Position numbers and translations under genes: made by a program | Source: Amycolatopsis lurida | GTDB taxonomy: Bacteria > Actinomycetota > Actinomycetes > Mycobacteriales > Pseudonocardiaceae | Length of the DNA stretch: 64,000 nt | Assembly: GCF_900105055.1 (NCBI RefSeq) | Contig: NZ_FNTA01000004.1 | Coordinates: 5,177,501 to 5,241,500, forward strand | Direction: 5' to 3' | Shown here: positions 41,355 to 49,994 of the stretch, piece by piece | Layout: the number at the start of each line of letters is the position of its first letter | Numbering within the stretch: position 1 is the first letter of the stretch | Notes under the pieces: generated by a model | Database searches by the model: none | What the model was told of the DNA's origin: nothing | The model's input: the letters and a program-made list of their open reading frames with translations, nothing else

Positions 41355-42812
41355 GTGACTGGTAGCAGTAGGCAGGATGGCTCGCGCCTCGGCGCAGAGA
41401 CGAACACCTTCGCTTCCGCCGGTTCGGTTGCCGTGCTCGACCGCGACACTCAGTACGGCGAGCTGGACTACTCCGACGATCCGCGCATCACGCACCAGGA
41501 CGTCCTGGCGGCGCTCGGCCCCGACGCCGACATGCTGATGGCCGAGATCGACGTCGATGTCGACGAGCTGATCCGCCTCATCAGCGCCGAGACCACCATG
41601 CTCCCGCCGATCATCATCCCGGACGAGCTGGCCGAGGACCGCACTGCGGGCGCGCCGATGAAGGCCGCGACCAAGGACGAGGTCATCGCGAACTCGACCC
41701 GGGTCTGGAAGAAGCGTTTCCTCAAGGGAACCGTCATGGCGGTGCTGCTCACCCTCGGTGGTGGCGGCGCGGCCGCGATGGCGATGAACAAGAGCGTCAC
41801 CCTCGACGTCGACGGCAAGCAGCAGACCGTCCACAGCTTCGGCGACACCGTCGGTGAGGTCCTCGAAGACGCCGGCCTCTCCGTCGGCGCCCACGACTCG
41901 CTCTCGCCCTCGCCTCAGGCCGAGGTGGGTGACGGCGGCGTCATCAAGCTGGAGCGCGGCCGCAAGCTGAACCTGATCGTCGACGGCGCGCCGCAGCAGG
42001 AGTCCTGGGTCCGCGCGACCAACCTCGGCGAAGCGCTGAACCAGCTCGGTCGCGCCGACCTCGCCAAGGCCGGCACCTGGACCTCGCTCCCGCAGAACGG
42101 CGAGCTGCCGCTCGAAGGCGCCACCGTCGAGGTCAAGACCCTCAAGAACGTCACGGTCTACGACGGCGCGAACGAACCGCGCAAGGTCCAGACCAACTCC
42201 GTCACCACCAAGGAATTCCTCGGTGAGCTCCGGATGACCCTCGGCCCGGACGACGAGGCCGTCGGCGGTCTCGACGTCAAGCTGGTCGACGGCGCCGAGG
42301 TCCACATCAGCCGGACCGGCGTCACCATGGTCAAGCAGAACGAGGAAATCGCGCCGCCCGAGCAGAAGGTCGACGATCCGAACCTCGAAAAGGGCAAGAC
42401 CAAGGTCGAGGACCCGGGCACGCCGGGCCAGAAGACCGTGACCTACAAGGTCACCAAGCGCAACGGCAAAGAGGTCGGCCGCGAGAAGGTCTCGGAAGAG
42501 GTCATCACCGAGGCCAAGCCCAAGATCGTCAAGGTCGGTACTAAGAAGCCCGCCGACCCGGTCATCGGGGACGCCGGCGCCTGGGACCGCATCGCGCAGT
42601 GCGAGTCGACCGGGAACTGGTCCGCCAACACCGGCAACGGCTACTACGGTGGCCTGCAGTTCAACAAGAGCACCTGGGATGCCTACGGTGGCGACGAGTA
42701 CGCCGCGTACCCGCACCAGGCCAGCAAGGCCCAGCAGATCGCTGTCGCCGAGAAGGTCCGCGAGGACCGTGGTGGCTACGGCGCTTGGCCGCACTGTGGC
42801 AAGAAGGCCTGA
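41355..42812 (+). CDS. rpfB: resuscitation-promoting factor RpfB-like
   Basis: 485-residue peptidoglycan-cleaving growth factor. An unusually long cytoplasmic N-terminus (about 120 residues) precedes one membrane segment (FLKGTVMAVLLTLGGGGAAAMAM). DUF348 repeats follow (SVTLDVDGKQQTVHSFGDTVGEVLEDAG and later copies), then a G5 domain near 345-415 (PGQKTVTYKVTKRNGKEVGREKV). The C-terminal transglycosylase-like domain is GAWDRIAQCESTGNWSANTG, with catalytic Glu in QCEST, and YYGGLQFNKSTWDAYGG. RpfB of mycobacteria has the same domain order. The start is GTG at 41355 with AAAGGGA upstream. It is conserved between tatD and ksgA. Confidence 0.94.
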   Translation: MTGSSRQDGSRLGAETNTFASAGSVAVLDRDTQYGELDYSDDPRITHQDVLAALGPDADMLMAEIDVDVDELIRLISAETTMLPPIIIPDELAEDRTAGAPMKAATKDEVIANSTRVWKKRFLKGTVMAVLLTLGGGGAAAMAMNKSVTLDVDGKQQTVHSFGDTVGEVLEDAGLSVGAHDSLSPSPQAEVGDGGVIKLERGRKLNLIVDGAPQQESWVRATNLGEALNQLGRADLAKAGTWTSLPQNGELPLEGATVEVKTLKNVTVYDGANEPRKVQTNSVTTKEFLGELRMTLGPDDEAVGGLDVKLVDGAEVHISRTGVTMVKQNEEIAPPEQKVDDPNLEKGKTKVEDPGTPGQKTVTYKVTKRNGKEVGREKVSEEVITEAKPKIVKVGTKKPADPVIGDAGAWDRIAQCESTGNWSANTGNGYYGGLQFNKSTWDAYGGDEYAAYPHQASKAQQIAVAEKVREDRGGYGAWPHCGKKA

Positions 42813-42829
42813 CGCAGATCATCCTCTTT

Positions 42830-42873
42830 CCTGAAGGTCACTCTGTGGGTTCGCTCGCAAGGTGGCCTTCAGG
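42830..42873. terminator. rpfB terminator hairpin
   Basis: CCTGAAGGTCAC (42830-42841) pairs with GTGGCCTTCAGG (42862-42873) with one G-U. It overlaps the last codons of the convergent DUF222 gene. Confidence 0.7.
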
Positions 42874-43873
42874 CCGTTAGGGGCTTCGGAGGCTGAGCCG
42901 GGTTCCCGGCTCTCGGTCTCGAGAGTCTCGCCCACCAGCGCGCAGGCCGTAAGTGAGCCACGTTCCTGGCCGGGTCTTGAACGCCACCGCTACGGGATGG
43001 GCCTTGGCGGCCCTGAGGCGGCGCCTGGGCGGGCTTGGGACGGTTTGCGGGCTCCTCGGCGGGCTCGGCTGCCTGAGGCTGCTCGGCGACCTGCTCCGAG
43101 CTCTTCCGGGGCATGGGGATGTCCGGGCCGGTTTCCGCGAGCTCGACGATCTCCGAGAACGCGTCCCCGCGCCTTTCGGCCGGCGAACGGTCGTCGGCTC
43201 CTCCATCGGGAGCCGGATAGGCCCGCGGCACCAGGAGCGCGTTCAGGCGGGCGCCCGTCTCGGCATCGAGGTCGCCGCGCATGTCCCAGCGGCCGGTTCG
43301 TTTCTGGCGCAACCAGAACTCGCTCCGCCGCCGTTGCGGGGCGGGGTCGTCTTTGGGTTTTCCATCAGGGTCCAGTTGTGCGAGCAGCTCTGTGCCCGCC
43401 ACCGTGACGTCACGCGGTCTCGCGACGCAGGCGAGCTCGACCAAGCCCTTCTCGGCCTCGAGGCGCGCGCTCGCCGTGACGTGCTCGGGCAGCCTCTTCA
43501 TGACCGTGACGATCCGATCGATACTGGCCTCGGCCAGCGCGCCGGTGGCGGCCGCGGTACCGGTCAGGGGCGCGACGGGGGCGATCGACGTGCCGTCGCG
43601 CGCCCGTCTCGAATTGAGCGCCAGCGCTCTGCCGGTCACTCTCTGAGCCTCTGCTCGAGGTACCCGGGCCACATGCTCGTAGAAGACGGCGATCGAGTTG
43701 TGTCCGTAGAGATCGCGGACACCACGTGACTCGATCTCGGCCAGGATCTGGCCGACTTCGGCGACAAGACGTCGCCCTTCGCGTAGCCGCGTCTGCAACT
43801 CCTCGAGAAGCAGTTCGGCGTCACCTTCCGGCAGATTGAGCGGGAAGGCCTTGGGAATGTTTGTGCTGGTCAT
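42869..43873 (-). CDS. DUF222 (13E12-repeat) protein lacking its HNH nuclease domain
   Basis: 334 residues from ATG 43873. Residues 15-250 match DUF222, the N-terminal part of the actinobacterial 13E12/HNH family: LLLEELQTRLREGRRLVAEVGQILAEIESRGV, VAPLTGTAAATGALAEASIDRIVTVMKRLP and WLRQKRTGRWDMRGDLDAETGARLNALL. In complete members an HNH endonuclease motif lies at the C-terminus; here the protein turns into a proline/alanine/arginine-rich tail and ends at the rpfB terminator. It is either a truncated remnant or a frame-shifted copy. A longer open frame to 44059 exists but crosses no better start. Confidence 0.72.
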   Translation of the reverse strand: MTSTNIPKAFPLNLPEGDAELLLEELQTRLREGRRLVAEVGQILAEIESRGVRDLYGHNSIAVFYEHVARVPRAEAQRVTGRALALNSRRARDGTSIAPVAPLTGTAAATGALAEASIDRIVTVMKRLPEHVTASARLEAEKGLVELACVARPRDVTVAGTELLAQLDPDGKPKDDPAPQRRRSEFWLRQKRTGRWDMRGDLDAETGARLNALLVPRAYPAPDGGADDRSPAERRGDAFSEIVELAETGPDIPMPRKSSEQVAEQPQAAEPAEEPANRPKPAQAPPQGRQGPSRSGGVQDPARNVAHLRPARWWARLSRPRAGNPAQPPKPLTA

Positions 43874-44019
43874 CCTTCGATTGTCGAGGCAGATTCGAAC
43901 GAATGCACGGTATCGATCGGGTGGATGATCATCACGCTCCGGCGGCGCCGACCTGCGCCGATCACCCTTGAGTGGGATGCGTGTCGCTGGGGAAAAGCCA
44001 TCCGGATGGTGGGGTCGGA

Positions 44020-44604
44020 TCAGGCCGGCCCCATGTCTGAGCGATGCCTCCGGTCCCACTCCTCACGGAGCACCCCGTAGACGACGGCGTCATGGACGCC
44101 GCCGGACCAGCGCCGGGCGCTCCGGAACCGGCCTTCTTCGACGAACCCGAGCCGCCGCCCGACGGCGATCATCCCCGGGTTCCCCGAGAACGTGGCGAAG
44201 TCCAGGCGGAGCGCGTCGGTGCGGGAGAACAAATAGGTCGTCCACATGCGCAAGGCCTCGGTGCCGAATCCACCGCCCCAATACCGTTCGTCGTAGATGA
44301 CCAGCCCCATCCGCCGCCAGTCGGTCTCCCTGCTTTCCCAATACCAGCTGACCCGGCCGATCAGCCTTCCGTCGCTTAGATCGCACACGGCGAGGCTGGT
44401 GCGAGGATCGGGCGGTTCGGCTTTGATCGTGGTGAGTTCGCGCGCTGTGGATTCGGCGGCGGCCGTGCTCGGGGTGCCGAAGTAGGGGCCGTTCGTTTCG
44501 TGCCAAGGCCGCGCGGGATCGAGTAGGTCACGGAGCGGCCCGAGGTCGGACGGGCGCCAATCGCGCAGCCGGACTTTGTCTCCATCGAGTACGACGTCGT
44601 CCAC
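44020..44604 (-). CDS. GNAT N-acetyltransferase, RimJ/RimL-like
   Basis: 194-residue acetyltransferase. LRDWRPSDLGPLRDLLDPARPW opens the fold, LIGRVSWYWESRETDWRRMGLVIYDERYWGGGFGTEALRMWTTYLF contains the acetyl-CoA loop (G-G-G-F-G-T), and LRLDFATFSGNPGMIAVGRRLGFVEEGRFR is the RimJ/RimL alpha4-beta6 signature. The substrate is unknown. Its 5' end is 40 nt from ksgA, divergent. Confidence 0.88.
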   Translation of the reverse strand: MDDVVLDGDKVRLRDWRPSDLGPLRDLLDPARPWHETNGPYFGTPSTAAAESTARELTTIKAEPPDPRTSLAVCDLSDGRLIGRVSWYWESRETDWRRMGLVIYDERYWGGGFGTEALRMWTTYLFSRTDALRLDFATFSGNPGMIAVGRRLGFVEEGRFRSARRWSGGVHDAVVYGVLREEWDRRHRSDMGPA

Positions 44605-44644
44605 CGGCCAATCGTGGCTTACCGGACATGGTTACGATCGTCGG

Positions 44645-45481
44645 GTGACTGAACTGCTCGGTCCTGCGGAAATCAGGGCGCTGGCGGCCGAGCTGGACGT
44701 ACGTCCGACCAAGAAGCTCGGCCAGAACTTCGTGCACGATCCCAATACGGTGCGCCGCATCGTCGACCTCTCGAAGATCGGCGAAGGGGACGTCGTCCTG
44801 GAGGTCGGGCCGGGCCTCGGCTCGCTGACACTCGGACTGCTCGCGACCGGCGCCGAGGTCGTCGCGGTCGAAATCGATCCTGTGCTGGCGGAACGGCTGC
44901 CGAGCACCGTGGCCGAGCGAGGCGGGGCCGAAAGGCTGACGGTCGTCGGCGCGGACGCGTTGCGGATCACCGCGAACGACCTGCCGGCACGGCCGACGGC
45001 GCTCGTCGCGAACCTGCCGTATAACGTCGCCGTTCCCGTCGTGCTCCACCTGCTGGCCGAATTGCCGTCGCTGACCAGCGGCCTCGTAATGGTCCAGACC
45101 GAGGTCGCGGACAGGATGGCGGCGGGTCCGGGAAGCCGGACTTACGGCGTACCCAGCGTCAAGCTCGCCTGGTACGGAAAGACGCGCAAGGTCGCCGCGG
45201 TGCCCAGGGCGGTGTTCTGGCCGGTTCCGAACGTCGACTCCGCCTTGGTCGCGTTCGAACGGGGCGACGTGGTGTCGTCCGTGGAGCGGGAGCGGCTGTT
45301 CGCGGTCGTCGACGCCGCCTTCTCGCAACGGCGGAAGACCTTGCGGGCAGCGTTGGCGTCGTGGGCCGGTTCCGCCGAACGCGCGGGGGAACTACTCGAA
45401 AAGGCGGGTATCGACCCCAAAACCCGCGGGGAGCAGCTGGACGTCCACCAGTTCGCCCGGATCGCCGCGGCTGCCGGCTGA
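44645..45481 (+). CDS. rsmA: 16S rRNA (adenine-1518/1519-N6)-dimethyltransferase
   Basis: KsgA enzyme of 278 residues dimethylating A1518 and A1519 near the 3' end of 16S rRNA. Motifs are PTKKLGQNFVHDPNTVRRIV, VLEVGPGLGSLTLGLLATGAEVVAVEID (SAM site), LVANLPYNVAVPV with catalytic NLPY, VQTEVADRMAAGPGSRTYG and SQRRKTLRAAL in the C-terminal helical domain. The start is GTG at 44645, with no strong RBS. Conserved order rpfB-ksgA-ispE. Confidence 0.96.
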   Translation: MTELLGPAEIRALAAELDVRPTKKLGQNFVHDPNTVRRIVDLSKIGEGDVVLEVGPGLGSLTLGLLATGAEVVAVEIDPVLAERLPSTVAERGGAERLTVVGADALRITANDLPARPTALVANLPYNVAVPVVLHLLAELPSLTSGLVMVQTEVADRMAAGPGSRTYGVPSVKLAWYGKTRKVAAVPRAVFWPVPNVDSALVAFERGDVVSSVERERLFAVVDAAFSQRRKTLRAALASWAGSAERAGELLEKAGIDPKTRGEQLDVHQFARIAAAAG

Positions 45482-45602
45482 CCACCCTGGCGCAGGTGAC
45501 CGGGGCCGCGCGACTGCGTGGTTCCTCCCCTCGATTTGGCGCGGGCGAACCTTGTCTTAGCAGGCAGCGCGCCTGCCGGAGGTCGGATACGCCTGTCCGC
45601 GT

Positions 45603-45633
45603 CCCATAATATGGGCGGCCCATCCTGTATAAT
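45603..45633 (+). promoter_or_regulatory. promoter with palindrome at the -35 region
   Basis: TATAAT at 45628-45633 is a perfect -10, immediately preceded by TG. No -35 hexamer is visible at 16-18 nt spacing; instead the perfect palindrome CCCATA-A-TATGGG (45603-45615) occupies that place. The transcript would start near 45640 and run into the SAM riboswitch. The palindrome may bind an activator or repressor. Confidence 0.65.
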
Positions 45634-45705
45634 GGACGCGACCAGACGTGTGATCTGCGCCTACGCGCTTGCTTTCATCCAGTGGGATCGGTTTTACTCA
45701 GTAAG

Positions 45706-45790
45706 CCATCCCGAGCGACTGAGAGACCTGGCTCGCCGAAGTCGCAGCAACCACCCTCCACAGGGCAGGTGCTACAGCCAGGACCGATGG
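45706..45790 (+). ncRNA. SAM riboswitch (S-box, SAM-I-like)
   Basis: Aptamer closed by P1 CCATC (45706-45710)/GATGG (45786-45790). P2 is GCGACT (45715-45720)/AGTCGC (45740-45745) with an internal GAGAGACCTGGCTC carrying the kink-turn and loop, then the invariant GCAACC (45747-45752). P3 follows (ACCCTCCACAGGGCAGG), then GTGCTA (45770-45775), the S-box hallmark. Loop sequence CCTGGC (45727-45732) is complementary to GCCAGG (45777-45782) as in the S-box pseudoknot. P1's right strand runs into the GGAGG ribosome-binding site (45789-45793) of the leader peptide, so SAM binding should mask that site. Confidence 0.85.
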
Positions 45791-45802
45791 AGGCTGTGCC
45801 TA

Positions 45803-45904
45803 ATGAACAGGGTCACCCACCCGCTCCTGCTGACCAGGCGACGTGTCGTCGATGAAGGTCGCCGCACGGTAAGTGCGTGTCGACGCTCCACCGTTACTGC
45901 CTGA
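45803..45904 (+). CDS. 33-residue sulfur-type leader peptide
   Basis: Short ORF with its own RBS GGAGG 9 nt upstream. The sequence contains HPLLLTRRRVVDEGRR and SAC, matching the pattern LLTRRRxVDxxRxxSAxC of the putative cis-acting leader peptides found before sulfur-metabolism genes in actinomycetes (known from family annotation, recalled, not searched). The single Cys codon is codon 26 of 33. The RBS overlaps the riboswitch P1 stem. A 7-bp hairpin and 101 nt of leader separate it from the MetN-like gene. Too short for ordinary gene finders. Confidence 0.72.
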   Translation: MNRVTHPLLLTRRRVVDEGRRTVSACRRSTVTA

Positions 45905-45926
45905 GTTCATTCCCTTATCTCTGAAT

Positions 45927-45945
45927 CCGTCCGTTTCCCGGACGG
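45927..45945 (+). terminator. possible attenuator hairpin after leader peptide
   Basis: CCGTCCG (45927-45933) pairs with CGGACGG (45939-45945), loop TTTCC, followed by TTACT. It lies 22 nt after the leader peptide stop and 60 nt before the MetN-like start. GACGG at 45954-45958 could compete for pairing. A role as terminator or translation block is inferred. Confidence 0.4.
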
Positions 45946-46005
45946 TTACTCGGTGACGGTTGGCGCGCTCGCAAGAAGCAGCGCCCCATGTGCATGGAGC
46001 CTTTC

Positions 46006-47016
46006 GTGATCACTGTTGAAAACCTGTCCAAATCCTTTCCCCTCAACGGAAATCCCGTCGTCGCACTGCGCGATGTGAGCGTGGACATCCAAGCAGGCTC
46101 GCTGTTCGGAGTCGTCGGTCCGGCGGGCTCCGGCAAATCGACCCTTGCTCGGTGCATCGGTCTTCAGGAGCGTCCCGACCGCGGTGTCGTCCGCCTCGAC
46201 GGACTCAACACCGGAACCCTCGACGGACGCCGTCTCCGCGAAATCCGGCGCCAGGTCGGCGTGGTGAGCACCAAGCCGGAATTGCTCGCCGAACGCACCA
46301 TCGCCGGCAACATTGCTTCGCCGCTCGAGCAGCTCGGCCTCGACGGGCCGCAGCGCCGCAACCGGGTCGGCAACCTGCTCGACCTGGTCGGGCTCACCCC
46401 CCGTGCGGGGCAGCGGCCGGGCGACCTGTCCGAGGGGCAGCTGCGCCGGGTGGCCATCGCCAAGGCACTGGCCGCCGGGCCGTCCGTGCTCCTGGCCGAC
46501 GACCCGACCGCGGGCGTGCAGCCCGAGGAGTCCGGCGCGGTCCTGACCGTGCTCGACCGGGCGCGCGCCGAACTCGGTGTCACCGTGCTGCTCACCACAC
46601 CCGACGCCGGCGTGGTCCGCCGTGTCTGCGACGACGTCGCGGTTCTGGAGGCCGGCGCGATCATCGAACGCGGAACCGTGCTCGACCTGGTCTCCGACCC
46701 CAACAGCCGGACCGCGCAGGCGCTGCTTCCCGCCATCGAAACCGGGCGGGCACAGGCCTCGAAGTACGACCGTGCGGTGGACGTAGTGCTCGTCGGCTTC
46801 GCCTCGGTCGGTGCGCTGCTGCCGGAGGCCGCCGGTCGCTTCGACGTCGAGCTCGCCACCATCGGGGGCGGTCTGACCCGGATCGGCGACACCCCGGTCG
46901 GCCGGTTCCGCCTCGGGGTGCGCGGTGAGCGCGCGGACGCCGCGCTCGCCTGGATCGCCGAACGTGGCGGCCACGTGACCCACCCGGTCCGCGGCCCGCA
47001 GGGCGTCGCCGCCTGA
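46006..47016 (+). CDS. orphan MetN-like NIL-domain ABC protein with degenerate ATPase
   Basis: 336 residues, aligning end to end with MetN, the ATPase of methionine importers, including the C-terminal NIL (ACT-like, methionine-binding) domain (about 255-330). Walker A GPAGSGKST (38-46) is intact. All catalytic parts are altered: Q-loop IFQHFNLL of MetN reads VVSTKPELL (87-94); signature LSGGQ is LSEGQ (141-145); Walker B plus catalytic Glu LLCDEATSALD is LLADDPTAGVQ, Glu to Asp; and switch LLITHE is LLTTPD, His to Pro (199). There is no metI or metQ; ispE follows. GTG 46006 has GGAG 6 nt upstream and aligns with MetN starts; ATG 45988 and 45994 are alternatives. It lies under the SAM riboswitch and leader peptide. 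Confidence 0.85.
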   Translation: MITVENLSKSFPLNGNPVVALRDVSVDIQAGSLFGVVGPAGSGKSTLARCIGLQERPDRGVVRLDGLNTGTLDGRRLREIRRQVGVVSTKPELLAERTIAGNIASPLEQLGLDGPQRRNRVGNLLDLVGLTPRAGQRPGDLSEGQLRRVAIAKALAAGPSVLLADDPTAGVQPEESGAVLTVLDRARAELGVTVLLTTPDAGVVRRVCDDVAVLEAGAIIERGTVLDLVSDPNSRTAQALLPAIETGRAQASKYDRAVDVVLVGFASVGALLPEAAGRFDVELATIGGGLTRIGDTPVGRFRLGVRGERADAALAWIAERGGHVTHPVRGPQGVAA

Positions 47017-47022
47017 TTTCTC

Positions 47023-47071
47023 CGCGAACGGGCCGTCCAGGACGAATTGCGTCCAAGGCGGCCCGTTCGCG
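47023..47071 (+). terminator. terminator after the MetN-like gene
   Basis: CGCGAACGGGCCG (47023-47035) and its complement (47059-47071) form a 13-bp stem, with a second small stem GGAC/GTCC inside the loop. It separates the MetN-like gene from ispE. Confidence 0.75.
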
Positions 47072-47136
47072 TCTGCCCCTTCCATTCTCTTTCTCCTGAT
47101 GGCAGCGCAAGTGGAGCGGCCACGTAGGCTTGACGC

Positions 47137-48102
47137 GTGCTCGCCGTCGTACCGCCCCCAGTGACCGTCAGGGTCCCCGCCAAGGTCAACCTGCACCTGT
47201 CGGTCGGAGATGTACGCCCGGACGGCTACCACGAGCTGGTGACCGTGTTCCAGGCGCTTTCCCTGACCGACGAGGTGACCGTCGCGGTCACCGAGGACCC
47301 CGGCGTCGAGGTCTACGGTGAAGGTGAAGGTTCCGTACCGACAGGAGCCAACAACCTGGCCTGGAAGGCAGCGCAGGCGTTGGCGGCCCACATCGGCAAG
47401 GCGGACGGCGAGTCCAAGGTCAGAGTCGTGTTGCGCAAAGGCATCCCGGTCGCGGGCGGGATGGCCGGTGGCAGTGCCGACGCGGCCGCGACCCTGGTGG
47501 GGCTCGCGTCGCTGTGGAAGCTCGACATCTCCCGGGACGAACTGGCGGGTATCGCCGCGAAACTCGGGAGCGATGTTCCTTTCGCGCTCTACGGCGGGAC
47601 GGCGTTGGGCACCGGCCGAGGCGAGCAGCTGGTGCCTGTCCTGTCGAGGCACACCTTCCACTGGGTCCTGGCCTTCGACCAGCGTGGGCTTTCGACTCCG
47701 CGGGTGTTCGGCGAGCTGGACAAGTTGCGTGAAGAAGGCAGCCCACCGCGGATCGGCTCGCACACTCCGGTGGTGGAGGCGCTGGCATCCGGCGACCCGC
47801 GTCAACTGGCGCTGCTTCTCGGCAATGATCTGCAGGCGGCCGCTGTCTCGTTGCGTCCGGGGCTGCGCCGCACGTTGCGGGCGGGAGTCAACGCGGGTGC
47901 GCTCGCCGGCACCGTGTCCGGATCCGGGCCGACCTGTGCCTTCCTGTGCGCGGATGCCCAGTCGGCCGTCGAGGTCGCCGCGGAGTTGTCCGGCGCCGGT
48001 GTCTGTCGCACGGTGCGCGTCGCGCACGGGCCCGTCCCCGGAGCCCGGCTGGTCGGCGGGGATGACGCGCCGCGGCCGTCGCCGCCTCGGGTGCACGCAT
48101 GA
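47137..48102 (+). CDS. ispE: 4-diphosphocytidyl-2-C-methyl-D-erythritol kinase
   Basis: GHMP kinase of the MEP isoprenoid pathway, phosphorylating CDP-ME at the 2-hydroxyl. 321 residues. N-terminal substrate region VRVPAKVNLHLSVGDVRPDGYHELVTVFQAL, ATP motif KGIPVAGGMAGGSADAAATLVGL at about 101-123, SDVPFALYGGTALGTGRGE, and the C-terminal GHMP motif LAGTVSGSGPTCAFLC. The start is GTG at 47137. Conserved position after ksgA. Confidence 0.95.
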   Translation: MLAVVPPPVTVRVPAKVNLHLSVGDVRPDGYHELVTVFQALSLTDEVTVAVTEDPGVEVYGEGEGSVPTGANNLAWKAAQALAAHIGKADGESKVRVVLRKGIPVAGGMAGGSADAAATLVGLASLWKLDISRDELAGIAAKLGSDVPFALYGGTALGTGRGEQLVPVLSRHTFHWVLAFDQRGLSTPRVFGELDKLREEGSPPRIGSHTPVVEALASGDPRQLALLLGNDLQAAAVSLRPGLRRTLRAGVNAGALAGTVSGSGPTCAFLCADAQSAVEVAAELSGAGVCRTVRVAHGPVPGARLVGGDDAPRPSPPRVHA

Positions 48103-48170
48103 GGGTGTCCGAAATGGACACCGACTAATTCGTTTGTGATGCGAGCTTTTTGGAAAGGATCGGCTGAGGC

Positions 48171-49943
<1,773 letters not shown>

Positions 49944-49994
49944 GTTCACTCGACGGCGAGCGGGCGGTTCAGCGCGGACAGTAGTGTGACGCGC

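Noticed and set aside
42869..44059. Extending the DUF222 gene to 44059
   Set aside because: The extra 62 codons are arginine/proline-rich, lack family similarity and overlap the neighbouring acetyltransferase gene; MTSTNIPKAF at 43873 looks like a natural start.
45518..45802. Frame open across the riboswitch and upstream of the leader peptide
   Set aside because: It runs through the promoter and aptamer, has no plausible RBS, and only the last 33 codons have a start, an RBS and a family pattern.
46006..47016. Active methionine importer ATPase
   Set aside because: Q-loop, signature, catalytic Glu and switch His are all changed and permease and binding-protein genes are absent.
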